Numbered from the stretch's first letter, positions 1 to 8,509 are shown. The stretch is 64,000 nucleotides of DNA from Streptomyces sp. NBC_01465 (GCF_036227325.1 NZ_CP109467.1:7068001-7132000); one strand, 5' to 3'. The notes: generated by a model from the sequence alone, not told the origin. Numbers and translations are program-made.

Positions 1-174
1 GTCACCCGCCGCTTCGCCCTCGGCAGCCTGGCCTATCCGGCGACCGTGGCCCTGTCCTTCGTCTCCGCCCCGCTCACCCTCGCGGTGCACGGCCTGCTCG
101 CCGTCTACTACGGCTTCAACCAGCTGCCCGTCCCGCTGAAGGGTGCGGCAGAAGGGGAGGTGGAAGCCCTGTAG
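1..174 (+). CDS. TMEM175-family (DUF1211) channel-like protein, C-terminal fragment
   Basis: Only the last 57 codons are in the window; the gene enters from the left edge and stops at the TAG at 172-174. The fragment reads RRFALGSLAYPATVALSF and then a hydrophobic helix ending in YYGFNQLP, which is how I remember the end of bacterial TMEM175/DUF1211 proteins, a family of small potassium-channel-like membrane proteins with six helices. What is visible is one and a half membrane helices and a short acidic tail. The family assignment rests on this tail alone and is moderately sure; no activity can be inferred. Confidence 0.6.
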   Translation, partial: VTRRFALGSLAYPATVALSFVSAPLTLAVHGLLAVYYGFNQLPVPLKGAAEGEVEAL

Positions 175-184
175 CGTCGAGCCC

Positions 185-868
185 ATGACTGAGCGCGGAG
201 TGGTGGATGTCGGGGACGTACGGCTGTCGTACCGGAGCTGGGGCGACTCCTACGGCTCGCCGGTCGTGCTGCTGCACGGGCTGACCGGGTCCGCCGACTC
301 CTGGGAGACGGTCGGGCAGCTGCTCGGCGAGGAGTGGCGGGTCTACGCACTCGACCTGCGCGGACACGGCGAGAGCGACTGGCCGGACGAGTACTCCTTC
401 GAGCTCATGCGTGACGACGTGCTCGGCTTCCTCGACGAGCTCTCCCTGGACCGGGTCGGCATCGTCGGGCACTCGATGGGCGGACTCGTCGGCTATCTGC
501 TCGCCCAGGACCACCCCGACCGCGTCGAGCGTCTCGTCCTGGAGGACCCCGCGCCGCCGTACCCCCGCAAGCCGTTCGGATCCGCGGAGCCCGACGGCCC
601 TGTCGCCTACGACGCGAACCTGGTGCCCGCCATCTTCGCCCAGGTCTCCGACCCCGACCCCGAGTGGGCCGAGCGCATCGGCGAGATCGTGGCGCCCACC
701 CTCATCGTGGCGGGCGGGCCCGACAGCCCGATGCCCCAGGAGCGGCTCCACGACATGGCCGCCGGGATCCCCGACTGCCGGCTGATCGTCATCCCCGCCG
801 GTCACGACGTGCACGCGGCGCAGCCGCAGCAGTTCGTCGAGCAGGTCACGGAGTTCTTCACCAGCTGA
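185..868 (+). CDS. Alpha/beta-fold hydrolase
   Basis: A 227-residue cytoplasmic alpha/beta hydrolase, the usual size for the fold. The oxyanion-hole HG follows a hydrophobic strand at residues 31-32 (LLHGLTGS), the nucleophile elbow GHSMGG places the catalytic serine at residue 97, and the C-terminal PAGHDVH carries the probable catalytic histidine. The acid is likely the aspartate in AGGPDSPMP. I chose ATG at 185 because the conserved first strand begins soon after it; the reading frame opens earlier at 143. No strong ribosome-binding site is visible. It sits 10 bases after the upstream gene. The substrate (ester, lactone or haloalkane-like) cannot be told from sequence. Confidence 0.88.
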   Translation: MTERGVVDVGDVRLSYRSWGDSYGSPVVLLHGLTGSADSWETVGQLLGEEWRVYALDLRGHGESDWPDEYSFELMRDDVLGFLDELSLDRVGIVGHSMGGLVGYLLAQDHPDRVERLVLEDPAPPYPRKPFGSAEPDGPVAYDANLVPAIFAQVSDPDPEWAERIGEIVAPTLIVAGGPDSPMPQERLHDMAAGIPDCRLIVIPAGHDVHAAQPQQFVEQVTEFFTS

Positions 869-894
869 CCAACAGCCCTCCCTGTTACGGGGGT

Positions 895-907
895 TGACGG
901 GCCGTCA
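895..907. promoter_or_regulatory. Possible operator of the TetR regulator
   Basis: TGACGG-G-CCGTCA is a perfect 6+1+6 palindrome lying 22 bases before the start of the tetR-type gene. TetR repressors usually bind palindromes in their own promoter, so an autoregulatory operator is plausible. TTGACG at 894-899 could also be a -35 element, in which case the site would overlap it. No good -10 element was found. Confidence 0.35.
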
Positions 908-928
908 GTTCGGCGCGACGGTTGTCTT

Positions 929-1564
929 ATGTCGGAGACCCGATATAAGCGCAGCCAGGCCGAGCGCAAGACGGAGACCAGGGCGCGGCTGATCGACGCC
1001 GCCGCCGAGCTCTTCGCCCGCAAGGGATTCCACGCCGTCTCGGCCGAGGCCGTCGCCGCCTCGGCCGGGCGCACCACCGGCGCCCTCTACAGCCACTACG
1101 GCGGCAAGGAAGGCCTGCTCCTGGCCCTCCTGGAGGTGTGGAAGGAACGCACCGCCGCCGAGCTCACCGCCGAACTCGCCGGCAGCTCCGACCCCGCCGC
1201 GCACTTCGGCGCGATGTGGGGCTCCATCACCCGCCCCCGGGCCGACCGCGGGGACGCCTGGCTGCTCCTGGAGATGGAGCTCTGGCTGCACGGCGCACGC
1301 TCCCCGCTGGTGGGCTCCCGCCTCGCGGAGCGGTACGCGCAGATCCGCACCCAGCTGGGCGAGGGCCTGGCCGACTGGGCCGCGGCCACCGGAACCTCGC
1401 TGCCCAGGCCGCCCGAGGAGACGGGGGCCCTCGTCCTCGGCGTACTCCTCGGATGCGCGCTGCAGCACCGGCTCGACCCGCACGGCATACCCGACGAACT
1501 GGTCGTTGACGCCCTGCGCACGCTCCTCGGACTCGACGACCTTCCAGACAAGGACCGGCCATGA
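929..1564 (+). CDS. TetR/AcrR family transcriptional regulator
   Basis: A 211-residue repressor of typical family length. The N-terminal helix-turn-helix covers about residues 18-65 (RLIDAAAELFARKGF, then GRTTGALYSHYGGKEGLL, the recognition helix and the conserved Y/F-x-KE turn). The C-terminal half is the ligand-binding region and shows no recognisable specificity. Its stop overlaps the start of the P450 gene (ATGA), so both are made from one message and the regulator probably controls the P450 in response to the substrate or product. No clear Shine-Dalgarno precedes ATG 929, so translation may be leaderless or weak. Confidence 0.9.
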   Translation: MSETRYKRSQAERKTETRARLIDAAAELFARKGFHAVSAEAVAASAGRTTGALYSHYGGKEGLLLALLEVWKERTAAELTAELAGSSDPAAHFGAMWGSITRPRADRGDAWLLLEMELWLHGARSPLVGSRLAERYAQIRTQLGEGLADWAAATGTSLPRPPEETGALVLGVLLGCALQHRLDPHGIPDELVVDALRTLLGLDDLPDKDRP

Positions 1565-2775
1565 GCGAGATCGCCATCAATCTGCTCGAGGACACCTGGG
1601 CGCAGGGAGTGCCCCACGACCAGTTCGCCCGCCTCCGCCGCGAGGACCCCGTCCACTGGCACGAACTCCCCGGCGGCCACGAGGGGTTCTTCGCCGTCAC
1701 CCGCCACGAGGACATCGTCGCCCTCAGCCGCGAACCCGGCCTGTGGTCCGTGGAGCTGGGCTCCTTCTTCATCCGCGACCAGACCCCAGAGGCCCTCGCC
1801 AGCCTCGGCCTGACCCTCGTCGGGATGGACCCGCCCAAGCACACCCGCTACCGGCGCCTGGTCTCCACCGCCTTCTCGCCCCGCATGATCCGCAAGCTCA
1901 CCCAGGACATCGGCCGCAGGGCAGCGCTGCTCGCGGACACCGTGGCCGCGAAGGGCGGCGAGGTTGAGTTCGTCGAGGAGGTCGCGGCCCGGCTGCCGCT
2001 GCAGATCATCTGCGAGATGGTCGGCGTCCCGGCCGCCGACGAGGACCGGATCTTCGACTGGTCCAACCGCATGGTCGGCTTCCAGGACCCCGATTTCCGT
2101 ACGAGCCAGGAGGACGGGCAGAACGCGGCCGTCGAGATCTACATGTACTGCGACACCCTCGCCGCCGAGCGCGCCAAGGACCCCAGGGACGACATCCTCA
2201 GCGCCCTCGTCCACGCCGAACTCGACGGCGAGCGGCTCTCGGGCCACGAGATCAACATGTTCTTCGTGACGCTCTGCGTCGCGGGCAACGAGACCACCCG
2301 CAACCTCCTCGCCCAGACGATGCTCACCCTGGTGCAGCACCCGGACGTACGGGCCGACCTGGTCGCCGGGGTCGACGACGACGCGCTCTGGGCGAGCGCC
2401 ACCGAGGAGTTCCTGCGCTGGAACGGCTCGATCCACAACTTCCGGCGCACCGCCACCCGCGACACCGAGATCCGCGGTGTCCCCGTCCGGGCCGGCCAGA
2501 AGGCCGTCCTCTACTTCACCTCGGCCAACCGCGACGAGGACGTCTTCACCGACCCCGGCGTCCTCGACATCCGGCGCACCCCCAACGACCACCTCACCTT
2601 CGGCGGGGGAGGGCCGCACTACTGCCTGGGCGCGGGCCTCGCCCGCACCCAGATCACCGCGCTCACCAGGGAACTGCTGCGGCGCCACAGCGAGGTGGAG
2701 CTCACCGGGGAGCCGCGCCGGATGCGCTCGGACTTCATCAACGGGATCAAACACCTCCCGGTGCGCTTCGGCTGA
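1561..2775 (+). CDS. Cytochrome P450, CYP125/CYP142-like
   Basis: A 404-residue soluble class I P450 (heme monooxygenase). The I-helix oxygen-binding motif AGNETT is at residues 241-246, the K-helix ExxR is in TEEFLRWNGS, and the heme loop FGGGGPHYCLGAG puts the thiolate cysteine at residue 355. The GPHYCLG loop, the FFxTLxVAGNETTRN helix and the MDPPKHTRYRRL segment resemble the CYP125/CYP142/CYP124 group, which hydroxylates steroid side chains or branched lipids; that likeness is from memory and the substrate is an inference. It is coupled to the TetR gene by a 4-base overlap. No ferredoxin or reductase is adjacent, so redox partners must come from elsewhere. Confidence 0.92.
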   Translation: MSEIAINLLEDTWAQGVPHDQFARLRREDPVHWHELPGGHEGFFAVTRHEDIVALSREPGLWSVELGSFFIRDQTPEALASLGLTLVGMDPPKHTRYRRLVSTAFSPRMIRKLTQDIGRRAALLADTVAAKGGEVEFVEEVAARLPLQIICEMVGVPAADEDRIFDWSNRMVGFQDPDFRTSQEDGQNAAVEIYMYCDTLAAERAKDPRDDILSALVHAELDGERLSGHEINMFFVTLCVAGNETTRNLLAQTMLTLVQHPDVRADLVAGVDDDALWASATEEFLRWNGSIHNFRRTATRDTEIRGVPVRAGQKAVLYFTSANRDEDVFTDPGVLDIRRTPNDHLTFGGGGPHYCLGAGLARTQITALTRELLRRHSEVELTGEPRRMRSDFINGIKHLPVRFG

Positions 2776-2788
2776 CTGCCCGGGACGG

Positions 2789-3520
2789 CTACAGCACCGC
2801 GCCGTTGGTCGACTTGATCTGCTGGCGGCGGTGGTCGCGCTTGTTCTGGCGGCGCTCCCTGAACGACGGCTGCCGCGCCTCGGTCTCCTCCTCGGAGGCC
2901 TCAGCCGCGCCGTCGTCGGTGTCGTCGTCGCGGGGCAGCGAGTCGTCGAGCAGCGCATCGTCGGGCGCCTCGACTTCGGCGGTCCACTCCGCCTCCTCCT
3001 GCAGCCGGTCGTTGACCGACGGGACGATCACGACGCGTACGTGGTCGAGGGAGTCGGCCGGGACCCGGAAGGCGTACGTCGCCTTCCGGGTGCGCCGGCG
3101 CGGAACCGTGGTGTGCAGACCCGCCAGGATCGACTGCTCGGGGTCGTGGGTGCGGTGCGCCCGTACCTCGTCGGCCCAGAGCTGGACCCTGGCCTCCACC
3201 TCCATACGGACCGCGGCCCTGGCCTTCTTCGCCGCCTGGACCCGCTCGGCGGCACGCTTCTCGATCATCCGGGTGCGCGCCGCCTCGCTCAGGTCGCCGG
3301 AGGGTGCGGGGGCTCTCGGGTGCTCCCTGCGGTGGGCGCGCATGGCCTTCCGCGCCCGTGGTGACGTATTGCGGGCGCAGACGGTGAAACGGACGTAGGT
3401 GTCGCCGTCCTGGTGGTCGCGGTCGAGGTGGGTCGGGGCGAAGGGCTCAAGATCCTCGACGAGTACTTCGAGCCCTCCGTCGAAGGCGAGCCACTCGCCG
3501 ACTTCGCAGGTCTGGGACAT
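2789..3520 (-). CDS. Hypothetical protein with acidic/basic C-terminal tail
   Basis: A 243-residue protein I do not recognise. The N-terminal part (about 1-60, MSQTCEVGEWLAFDGG, then DGDTYVRFTVCARNTS) looks like a small beta domain reminiscent of DUF4352-type modules. Residues 80-125 form a charged, alanine/arginine-rich helix likely to be coiled coil, and the last 60 residues are first very acidic (DDDTDDGAAEASEEE), then strongly basic. There is no signal peptide or membrane segment. ATG at 3520 is chosen because AAAGG lies at suitable spacing upstream; an in-frame GTG/ATG extension to 3640 has no such site. It converges on the P450 with only 13 bases between stops. Confidence 0.75.
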   Translation of the reverse strand: MSQTCEVGEWLAFDGGLEVLVEDLEPFAPTHLDRDHQDGDTYVRFTVCARNTSPRARKAMRAHRREHPRAPAPSGDLSEAARTRMIEKRAAERVQAAKKARAAVRMEVEARVQLWADEVRAHRTHDPEQSILAGLHTTVPRRRTRKATYAFRVPADSLDHVRVVIVPSVNDRLQEEAEWTAEVEAPDDALLDDSLPRDDDTDDGAAEASEEETEARQPSFRERRQNKRDHRRQQIKSTNGAVL

Positions 3521-3611
3521 GCCACACGCCTTTCGGCTCGGTTCGCTCTGTGCGCTTTGCCTCCCATTGTGCGCGTTTGTTCTGTATAAGGCCTGGTCGG
3601 GGGCTCTGCGC

Positions 3612-4181
3612 CTACGGTTTCCACTCCGGGTCGCGCCCACTGAGCCCGATCACCCGGTCCTGCAGCGCGGAGCCCTCCGGCACCTCCACGACCGGCCCGA
3701 AGATCTCCCCGCGCAGCTCAGGACCGACGTCGAGCATCGCCTCCGCGATCTTCAGGCTCGCGGTGTCCGCCTCGTACGGCTGCCCGGTCGCCCTGGCCAG
3801 GTCCCAGCCGTGCACGACCAGCTCGTCGACGGCCACCTGGGCCACGACGGGCGCCGGGAAGGTGATGCCGCCGGCCTGGGTCTCGCCCTCCCAGGCGGCC
3901 GGGGAGTGCCAGGCGGCGACGAGCTCGTCGAGCTGGCGGGGGAGCACCGTGCGCCAGTCGTCGCCGAGGGTCGGGAGCGTGGAGCCGGGGTTGGCGGTGT
4001 ACGGGCCGAGGTCCTTGTCCGCGGCGTGACGGAAGGCCGCGGTCAGGCCGACGAGGTGGGCGAGGAGCTCCCGTACCGAGTAGTCGGGACAGGGGGTCGG
4101 GTCGTCGAGCTGGTCGTCCCGTACGGCGTCGAGGAGCTGGGCGACGGGCCGGGCGGCGGGTTCGAGATCGAAGATGTCCAT
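3612..4181 (-). CDS. TIGR03086/DinB-like metal-binding protein (maleylpyruvate isomerase N-terminal type)
   Basis: A 189-residue four-helix-bundle protein. The opening LLDAVRDDQLDDPTPCPDYSV is the signature of the actinobacterial TIGR03086 branch of the DinB/mycothiol-dependent maleylpyruvate isomerase superfamily. The expected metal-site histidines are in LLAHLVGLT, FRHAAD and ELVVHGWDLA. Members act as mycothiol-dependent enzymes or have unknown roles. The start could instead be ATG at 4214, just past the stop of the amidohydrolase gene (TGAGCGATG), which would allow translational coupling; I prefer 4181 (MDIFDLEPAARPV) by family alignment. It is probably co-transcribed with the amidohydrolase. 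Confidence 0.8.
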   Translation of the reverse strand: MDIFDLEPAARPVAQLLDAVRDDQLDDPTPCPDYSVRELLAHLVGLTAAFRHAADKDLGPYTANPGSTLPTLGDDWRTVLPRQLDELVAAWHSPAAWEGETQAGGITFPAPVVAQVAVDELVVHGWDLARATGQPYEADTASLKIAEAMLDVGPELRGEIFGPVVEVPEGSALQDRVIGLSGRDPEWKP

Positions 4182-4217
4182 ACGGTGCAGACTGCCCCCG
4201 CGCCCGGAACTCATCGC

Positions 4218-5270
4218 TCAGCGCACCACGCGTCCCCGCAGAATGATCCGGCTCGGATGCGGCAGCGCGCGCACCTCGCCCGTCGGGTCGGTGTCGTACG
4301 CGACGACATCGGCCGGCGCCCCGTCGGACAGCCCCGGCAGCCCCAGCCACTCCCGCGCCGTCCACGATGCGGCCCCCAGCGCGTCCAGCGGCGGGAGCCC
4401 GGCCCGCGCGAGCAGCGCCGCCTCGCCTGCGACAGTGCCGCACGGGAAGGTGTCGGTCCCCGCGAGTACGGTCACCCCCGCCTCGTGCGCGGACCGGACC
4501 GTCCCCGGGAGCGCGTCCCAGCCCGCCAGCCACAGATCGCGCCGGACGCTCGGCTCGGCGGCCCGCCGCTCCGGGGCCGACCCCGCGAAGGCGCCCAGCG
4601 TCGGCACGAAGGCGGTGCCCTGTGCGGCCATGCGATCCAGGAGGCCCGGGTCCAGACTCATCCCGTGCTCCAGGCTGTCGGCCCCGGCCAGCACGGCGTT
4701 GCGGCTGCCCTCGGCGGACTGGCAGTGCACGGCGACCTTGCCGCCCGCCGCGTGGACGGCCTCGACGACGGAGGTCAGCAGCTCCAGCGGCACGGGCGGC
4801 TCGTCGAGCTTCCAGTCGCCGACGACCTTGCACCATCCGGAGGAGGCCGCGGCCTCCTCCACGGCGGCCGCCACCAGCTCCGCCTCGGTGACATCGCGCC
4901 CGAACCCGGGAACGAACCGTCCGGGGGTGGCCAGCCACCGCCCCGCCGACGTCACACGCGGCAGCTCCTGGTCCTCCGCCACCCACTCCGGCATCCGCGC
5001 GGCGGTCCCCGGCGTGCGCACCGCGAGCACTCCGGCGTCCCGGTGTTCGGTCAACTGCCGCCGCAGCAGCGCCTCGTCGAAGGGGGACCCTGGCTTCTCG
5101 GCCCCCGGATGCGTATGCACATCGACGAGCCCCGGCAGCAACCACCCGCCGTCCACGACCGTTCGGGCCTCCGCCGCTCCCGGCGGCGGGGCGGTGTGCA
5201 GCCGGCCCCCGTCGATCCAGAAGGTGCGCTCCTCGCGCTCGGGCAGCACAACGCCTCGTATCCGCAGCAT
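4218..5270 (-). CDS. Amidohydrolase family protein (imidazolonepropionase-like)
   Basis: A 350-residue metal-dependent hydrolase of the amidohydrolase superfamily. Seen in order: a short N-terminal beta part, the metal-binding VHTHPG (His52, His54), a candidate bridging lysine in WCKVVGD (Lys148), His182 in VHCQS, His202 in SLEHG and Asp273 in AGTDTFPCG, then the returning beta strands ending IILRGRVV. This is the full ligand set for the fold, so an active enzyme is likely. Substrates in this branch include cyclic amides and prolidase-type peptides; none can be chosen here. Its stop is 4-6 bases from the next gene's alternative start. Confidence 0.88.
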   Translation of the reverse strand: MLRIRGVVLPEREERTFWIDGGRLHTAPPPGAAEARTVVDGGWLLPGLVDVHTHPGAEKPGSPFDEALLRRQLTEHRDAGVLAVRTPGTAARMPEWVAEDQELPRVTSAGRWLATPGRFVPGFGRDVTEAELVAAAVEEAAASSGWCKVVGDWKLDEPPVPLELLTSVVEAVHAAGGKVAVHCQSAEGSRNAVLAGADSLEHGMSLDPGLLDRMAAQGTAFVPTLGAFAGSAPERRAAEPSVRRDLWLAGWDALPGTVRSAHEAGVTVLAGTDTFPCGTVAGEAALLARAGLPPLDALGAASWTAREWLGLPGLSDGAPADVVAYDTDPTGEVRALPHPSRIILRGRVVR

Positions 5271-5286
5271 GATCCGATGCTAGGCG

Positions 5287-5784
5287 CTACAGCTCGGGCC
5301 ACTCGATCCTGAAATACACCACGCGCTCGTCGGCACAGGTGCGTTCCATGCCGACGGCGGCCATCACGCGCTGCGAGGCGATGTTGTCGAGGTCGGCGTC
5401 GCCGATCACGGCCCTGATCCCCAGATCACGCGCGAACTGCAGCAGCCCGCGCAGCGCCTCGGACGCATAGCCCTTGCCGCGGACTTCGGGGATCAGCGCG
5501 TAGCCGATCGGCACGATGCCCTCCTCGTCCGGCGGCCTGTTGAAGCCGAGGCCGCCTATGGCGAGTCCGTCGGTGCGGCGCCGGATCTCGTAGTTGCCGA
5601 ACGGCTGCGGATCACCGGTGCTCGCGCAGTGCTCCAGGAAGTGCGCGGCCCCCTCGACATCACCCGGAGCTGGATATCCCGGAGCCCATCGGTCACGGTC
5701 GGCGGGCTCGCCCGCGACGACGCGTTCCGCCTCGGCGACACTCATCGGGTGCAGCACCAGCCGCTCTGTCACAAGATCGTCCAT
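5287..5784 (-). CDS. GNAT family N-acetyltransferase (RimJ/RimL type)
   Basis: A 165-residue acetyltransferase. It begins VTERLVLHPMSVAEAERV, the normal start of RimJ/RimL-like members, and carries the acetyl-CoA-binding motif A as PEVRGKGYASEALRGLL (about residues 103-120, the R/Q-x-x-G-x-G/A loop). DADLDNIASQRVMAAVGM matches motif B, where the N-x-x-S-x-x-x-x-x-x-x-G element is typical. The enzyme transfers acetyl from acetyl-CoA to an amine, either a protein N-terminus or a small molecule; the acceptor is unknown. ATG 5784 is chosen by family alignment; the frame stays open much further upstream but that stretch is proline/arginine-rich shadow sequence overlapping the next gene. Confidence 0.87.
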   Translation of the reverse strand: MDDLVTERLVLHPMSVAEAERVVAGEPADRDRWAPGYPAPGDVEGAAHFLEHCASTGDPQPFGNYEIRRRTDGLAIGGLGFNRPPDEEGIVPIGYALIPEVRGKGYASEALRGLLQFARDLGIRAVIGDADLDNIASQRVMAAVGMERTCADERVVYFRIEWPEL

Positions 5785-5843
5785 GACACGCAGACGTATC
5801 ACGCAGCGGGGGCCGGGCACAGGGGAATGGCCCGACAGGGCGC

Positions 5844-6407
5844 TCAGTAGGCGCTGTTGACGTTGTCGATCGATCCGTACACGTGGTACGCGTAGTTGCT
5901 CGCGGCCGTGATGTTGGCGACCGGGTCGTAGAGGTCGTTCGAGGTTCCGGCGACGTGGTACGTGTCGAACGTCGGCTGGATGACCTGGAGAAGGCCCTTC
6001 GAGGGGACGCCGTTCTGGGCGTTGATGTCCCAGTCGTTGATGGCGTTCGGGTTGCCCGAGGACTCGCGCATGACGTTCTTGTAGATGCCGTCGTACGTGC
6101 CGGGGATGCCGTTCGCCTTCATGATGTCGAGCGACTCGTTGATCCAGCCGTTGAGGTCGTTCGAGTACGTCTTGGTCGACGCGGTCTTCGCCGTCGTGGC
6201 CGTCGAGTTCTTGGCGGCCGTGGTCTTCACCGCCGTCGTCTTCGCGGCAGTCGTCGTGCTCGCCGCGGTCACCGCCGTCTCCGGGGAGAGGGACGTCGCG
6301 GCGTACGCCACCGAGGAGGAACCGCCCACGAGCAGGACTGCGGCGCAGACTGCGGTGAGCGTGGTGCGGGAGGCCTTGACGGGGTGGTGGAGGGTGGGGC
6401 GGGGCAT
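5844..6407 (-). CDS. Secreted lytic transglycosylase (SLT fold)
   Basis: A 187-residue exported peptidoglycan lytic transglycosylase. The signal peptide is residues 1-37 (basic start, hydrophobic core CAAVLLVGGSSSVAYA, AxA cleavage). Residues 40-80 form a low-complexity Ala/Thr/Lys linker. The catalytic domain begins near YSNDLNGWINESLDIMKA; the general acid is Glu115 in NVMRESSGNPNAIN, followed by GLLQVIQPTFDTYHV and a C-terminal ITAASNYAYHVYGS. It cleaves glycan strands with 1,6-anhydro formation, acting at the wall during growth or spore outgrowth. A structured leader upstream resembles the c-di-AMP riboswitches that precede such genes in Streptomyces. Confidence 0.9.
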   Translation of the reverse strand: MPRPTLHHPVKASRTTLTAVCAAVLLVGGSSSVAYAATSLSPETAVTAASTTTAAKTTAVKTTAAKNSTATTAKTASTKTYSNDLNGWINESLDIMKANGIPGTYDGIYKNVMRESSGNPNAINDWDINAQNGVPSKGLLQVIQPTFDTYHVAGTSNDLYDPVANITAASNYAYHVYGSIDNVNSAY

Positions 6408-6412
6408 GGAGA

Positions 6413-6541
6413 GACCTAGCTTCGGGGACGGGGGGTGTCGCCGGAGCCCTGGCAGGGATGAGCGACCGATTCACCATGGAGGAGGTGGCCCAATCGGCGC
6501 AAAGAGGACATCTACTACCTGAAGCCGTACCAGGGCTTCAA
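6413..6541 (-). promoter_or_regulatory. Candidate c-di-AMP (ydaO-type) riboswitch leader of the transglycosylase gene
   Basis: Read on the minus strand, the leader contains GGTGAATCGG, then a CAGGG element, then CCCCGAAGCTAGGTC just before the start codon. The GGUGAAUC core, the AGGG pairing segment and a terminal CCGAAnnCTAnnnC block are recalled features of ydaO-type c-di-AMP riboswitches, which are known before cell-wall hydrolase genes in actinobacteria. A short hairpin (GAAGCC/GGCTTC, 6521-6540) lies at the 5' side. The match is by eye and several consensus positions differ, so this is a candidate only. The rest of 6542-6638 shows nothing clear. Confidence 0.42.
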
Positions 6542-6638
6542 AGGTCCAATCGGAAATAAACGCACATTCCGGCACTTCAGCGCGGTGTGCGGGGCCCCCG
6601 AGGCCGTCCGCCTCCGTACTAGGCCGGTTCGTACAGCA

Positions 6639-6678
6639 CCGAGGCCCCGTGGCGTATCGCACAGCCACGGGACCTCGG
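6639..6678 (-). terminator. Strong hairpin after aceB
   Basis: The arms 6639-6653 (CCGAGGCCCCGTGGC) and 6664-6678 (GCCACGGGACCTCGG) pair over 15 positions, with one non-Watson-Crick position that is G-U in the minus-strand RNA, around a 10-base loop. It lies 42 bases beyond the malate synthase stop codon and before the transglycosylase leader, where a terminator is expected. There is no strong T-run, as is usual in Streptomyces. Confidence 0.75.
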
Positions 6679-6719
6679 GTTCAGCTTTCTCTCATACGGC
6701 GTCGAGAGAGTTCACAGAC

Positions 6720-8342
6720 TCAGCCGACCAGCTGCTCGTACGCCGGCAGCGTCAGGAAGTCCGCGTAGTCCGCGTCGAGCGAGACCGTCAGCAGCAGGTC
6801 GTGCGCCTGCTGCCACTTGCCCGCAGCGAACGCCTCCTCGCCGACCTCCTCGCGGATCGCGGCCAGCTCCTCGGCCGCGATCTTGCGGGCGAGGTCCGCC
6901 GTGGCCTTCTCGCCGTTCTCGAAGACGACGCCCGCGTTGATCCACTGCCAGATCTGCGAGCGCGAGATCTCCGCGGTGGCCGCGTCCTCCATGAGGTTGA
7001 AGATGGCGACGGCGCCGAGGCCCCGCAGCCATGCCTCGATGTAGCGGGTGCCGACCTGGACGGCGTTGCGCAGCCCGTCGTACGTCGGCTTCGCGTCCAG
7101 CGAGTCGATCGCGATCAGGTCGCCGGGGGCCACCGAGACGTCCTCGCGCAGCCGCTCCTTCTGGTTCGGCTTCTCGCCGAGCACCGCGTCGAAGGAGGCC
7201 ATGGCGATCGGGACCAGGTCCGGGTGGGCGACCCAGGAGCCGTCGAAGCCGTCGCCCGCCTCGCGGTCCTTGTCCGCCTTGACCTTCTCGAAGGCGACCT
7301 TGTTGACCTCGGCGTCGCGCCGCGAGGGGATGAAGGCGGCCATGCCGCCGATCGCGTGCGCGCCGCGCTTGTGGCAGGTGCGGACCAGGAGCTCGGTGTA
7401 CGCCCGCATGAAGGGGGCGGTCATCGTCACCAGGTTGCGGTCGGGCAGGACGAACTTCGAGCCGCCGTCACGGAAGTTCTTGACGATGGAGAAGAGGTAG
7501 TCCCAGCGGCCCGCGTTCAGGCCCGACGCGTGGTCGCGCAGCTCGTAGAGGATCTCCTCCATCTCGTACGCCGCCGTGATCGTCTCGATCAGGACGGTCG
7601 CGCGGACGGTGCCCTGCGGGATGCCGACGTAGTCCTGCGCGAAGACGAAGATGTCGTTCCAGAGGCGCGCCTCCAGGTAGGACTCCGTCTTCGGGAGGTA
7701 GAAGTACGGGCCCTTGCCGAGCTCGATGAGGCGCTTGGCGTTGTGGAAGAAGTAGAGGCCGAAGTCGACCAGCGCACCGGGGACGGGGCTTCCGTCGAAC
7801 TGCAGGTGGCGCTCCTCCAGGTGCCAGCCGCGCGGGCGCATGACGACCGTCGCGAGCTCGGAGGCGTCCTTGAGGGCGTACGACTTGCCGGACTTCGCGT
7901 CGGTGAAGTCGATCCGGCGCGCATAGGCGTCGGTGAGGTTGAGCTGGCCGAGGACGACGTTCTCCCAGGTGGGAGCAGAGGCGTCCTCGAAGTCGGCGAG
8001 CCAGACCTTGGCGCCCGAGTTCAGGGCGTTGATGGTCATCTTGCGGTCGGTCGGACCGGTGATCTCCACCCGGCGGTCGTTCAGCGCGGCCGGGGCCGGC
8101 GCGACCTTCCAGGAGTCGTCCGCACGGATCGCAGCCGTCTCCGGCAGGAAGTCCAGCGTGGAGGTACGGGCGATCTCGGCGCGTCGCTCCCCGCGACGGG
8201 CGAGGAGCTCGTTGCGGCGCGGCGTGAAGTTCCGGTGCAGCTCGGCCACGAAGGCGAGGGCCGCGTCGGTCAGGACCTCGTCCTGCCGGGGCAGGGGCTC
8301 GGCATCGACGATGGCCAGCGGGGACGGCGCTGGTGCGGACAT
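6720..8342 (-). CDS. aceB: Malate synthase A
   Basis: A 540-residue cytoplasmic malate synthase, condensing glyoxylate with acetyl-CoA to give malate. Length is that of the A isoform. Visible family marks are [11 protein letters not shown] near residue 93, [10 protein letters not shown], the catalytic-barrel segment [17 protein letters not shown], and the signature [23 protein letters not shown] stands 9 bases before ATG 8342. No isocitrate lyase is nearby; instead the allantoin genes lie about 11 kb away and a matching palindrome occurs in front of both, which fits a role in using glyoxylate released from allantoate (AllR regulon, as known for S. coelicolor aceB2). Confidence 0.96.
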   Translation of the reverse strand: MSAPAPSPLAIVDAEPLPRQDEVLTDAALAFVAELHRNFTPRRNELLARRGERRAEIARTSTLDFLPETAAIRADDSWKVAPAPAALNDRRVEITGPTDRKMTINALNSGAKVWLADFEDASAPTWENVVLGQLNLTDAYARRIDFTDAKSGKSYALKDASELATVVMRPRGWHLEERHLQFDGSPVPGALVDFGLYFFHNAKRLIELGKGPYFYLPKTESYLEARLWNDIFVFAQDYVGIPQGTVRATVLIETITAAYEMEEILYELRDHASGLNAGRWDYLFSIVKNFRDGGSKFVLPDRNLVTMTAPFMRAYTELLVRTCHKRGAHAIGGMAAFIPSRRDAEVNKVAFEKVKADKDREAGDGFDGSWVAHPDLVPIAMASFDAVLGEKPNQKERLREDVSVAPGDLIAIDSLDAKPTYDGLRNAVQVGTRYIEAWLRGLGAVAIFNLMEDAATAEISRSQIWQWINAGVVFENGEKATADLARKIAAEELAAIREEVGEEAFAAGKWQQAHDLLLTVSLDADYADFLTLPAYEQLVG

Positions 8343-8494
8343 GAGCTGTCACTCCTTACAGCGGCGGTGCCCTGGGCGGCCGCCGGGCTGCGCATATGGC
8401 ACGGGGTGCCACAGGTGCCGAGATACGACCATGGGCGCCGTCTGGGGGTCGGGCGCTTCTGACGTGTGGATACTAGTTTCCTCATGGTGGAAGT

Positions 8495-8509
8495 TCAACG
8501 GTCTGTTGA
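8495..8509. promoter_or_regulatory. AllR-type operator upstream of aceB
   Basis: TCAACGGTCTGTTGA is a 6-3-6 dyad with one mismatch. It differs by a single base from the reverse complement of the perfect dyad TCAACAGACTGTTGA at 20141-20155 in front of allB. The site is about 150 bases upstream of the malate synthase start. A shared 15-bp palindrome at an aceB promoter and an allantoinase promoter, with an IclR regulator gene beside the latter, points to AllR; binding itself is inferred. Confidence 0.65.

Noticed and set aside
1096..2958. Long minus-strand open frame of 620 codons over the TetR and P450 genes
   Set aside because: It is antisense to two clearly conserved genes, is rich in Gly/Arg/Val/Glu in the way of GC-rich shadow frames, and shows no domain.
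4174..5283. Plus-strand open frame of 369 codons opposite the amidohydrolase
   Set aside because: Serine/arginine/proline-rich shadow frame; the minus-strand frame has the full metal-ligand set.
6150..6290. Repeats of GCCGTCGT/GTCTTC-like units near the transglycosylase start
   Set aside because: They encode the Ala/Thr/Lys-rich linker after the signal peptide, so they reflect protein low complexity and not a DNA repeat element.
5785..6477. N-terminal extension of the GNAT frame
   Set aside because: The extra 231 residues overlap the transglycosylase gene in another frame and are low-complexity Arg/His/Gly; the GNAT fold begins at MDDLVTERL.
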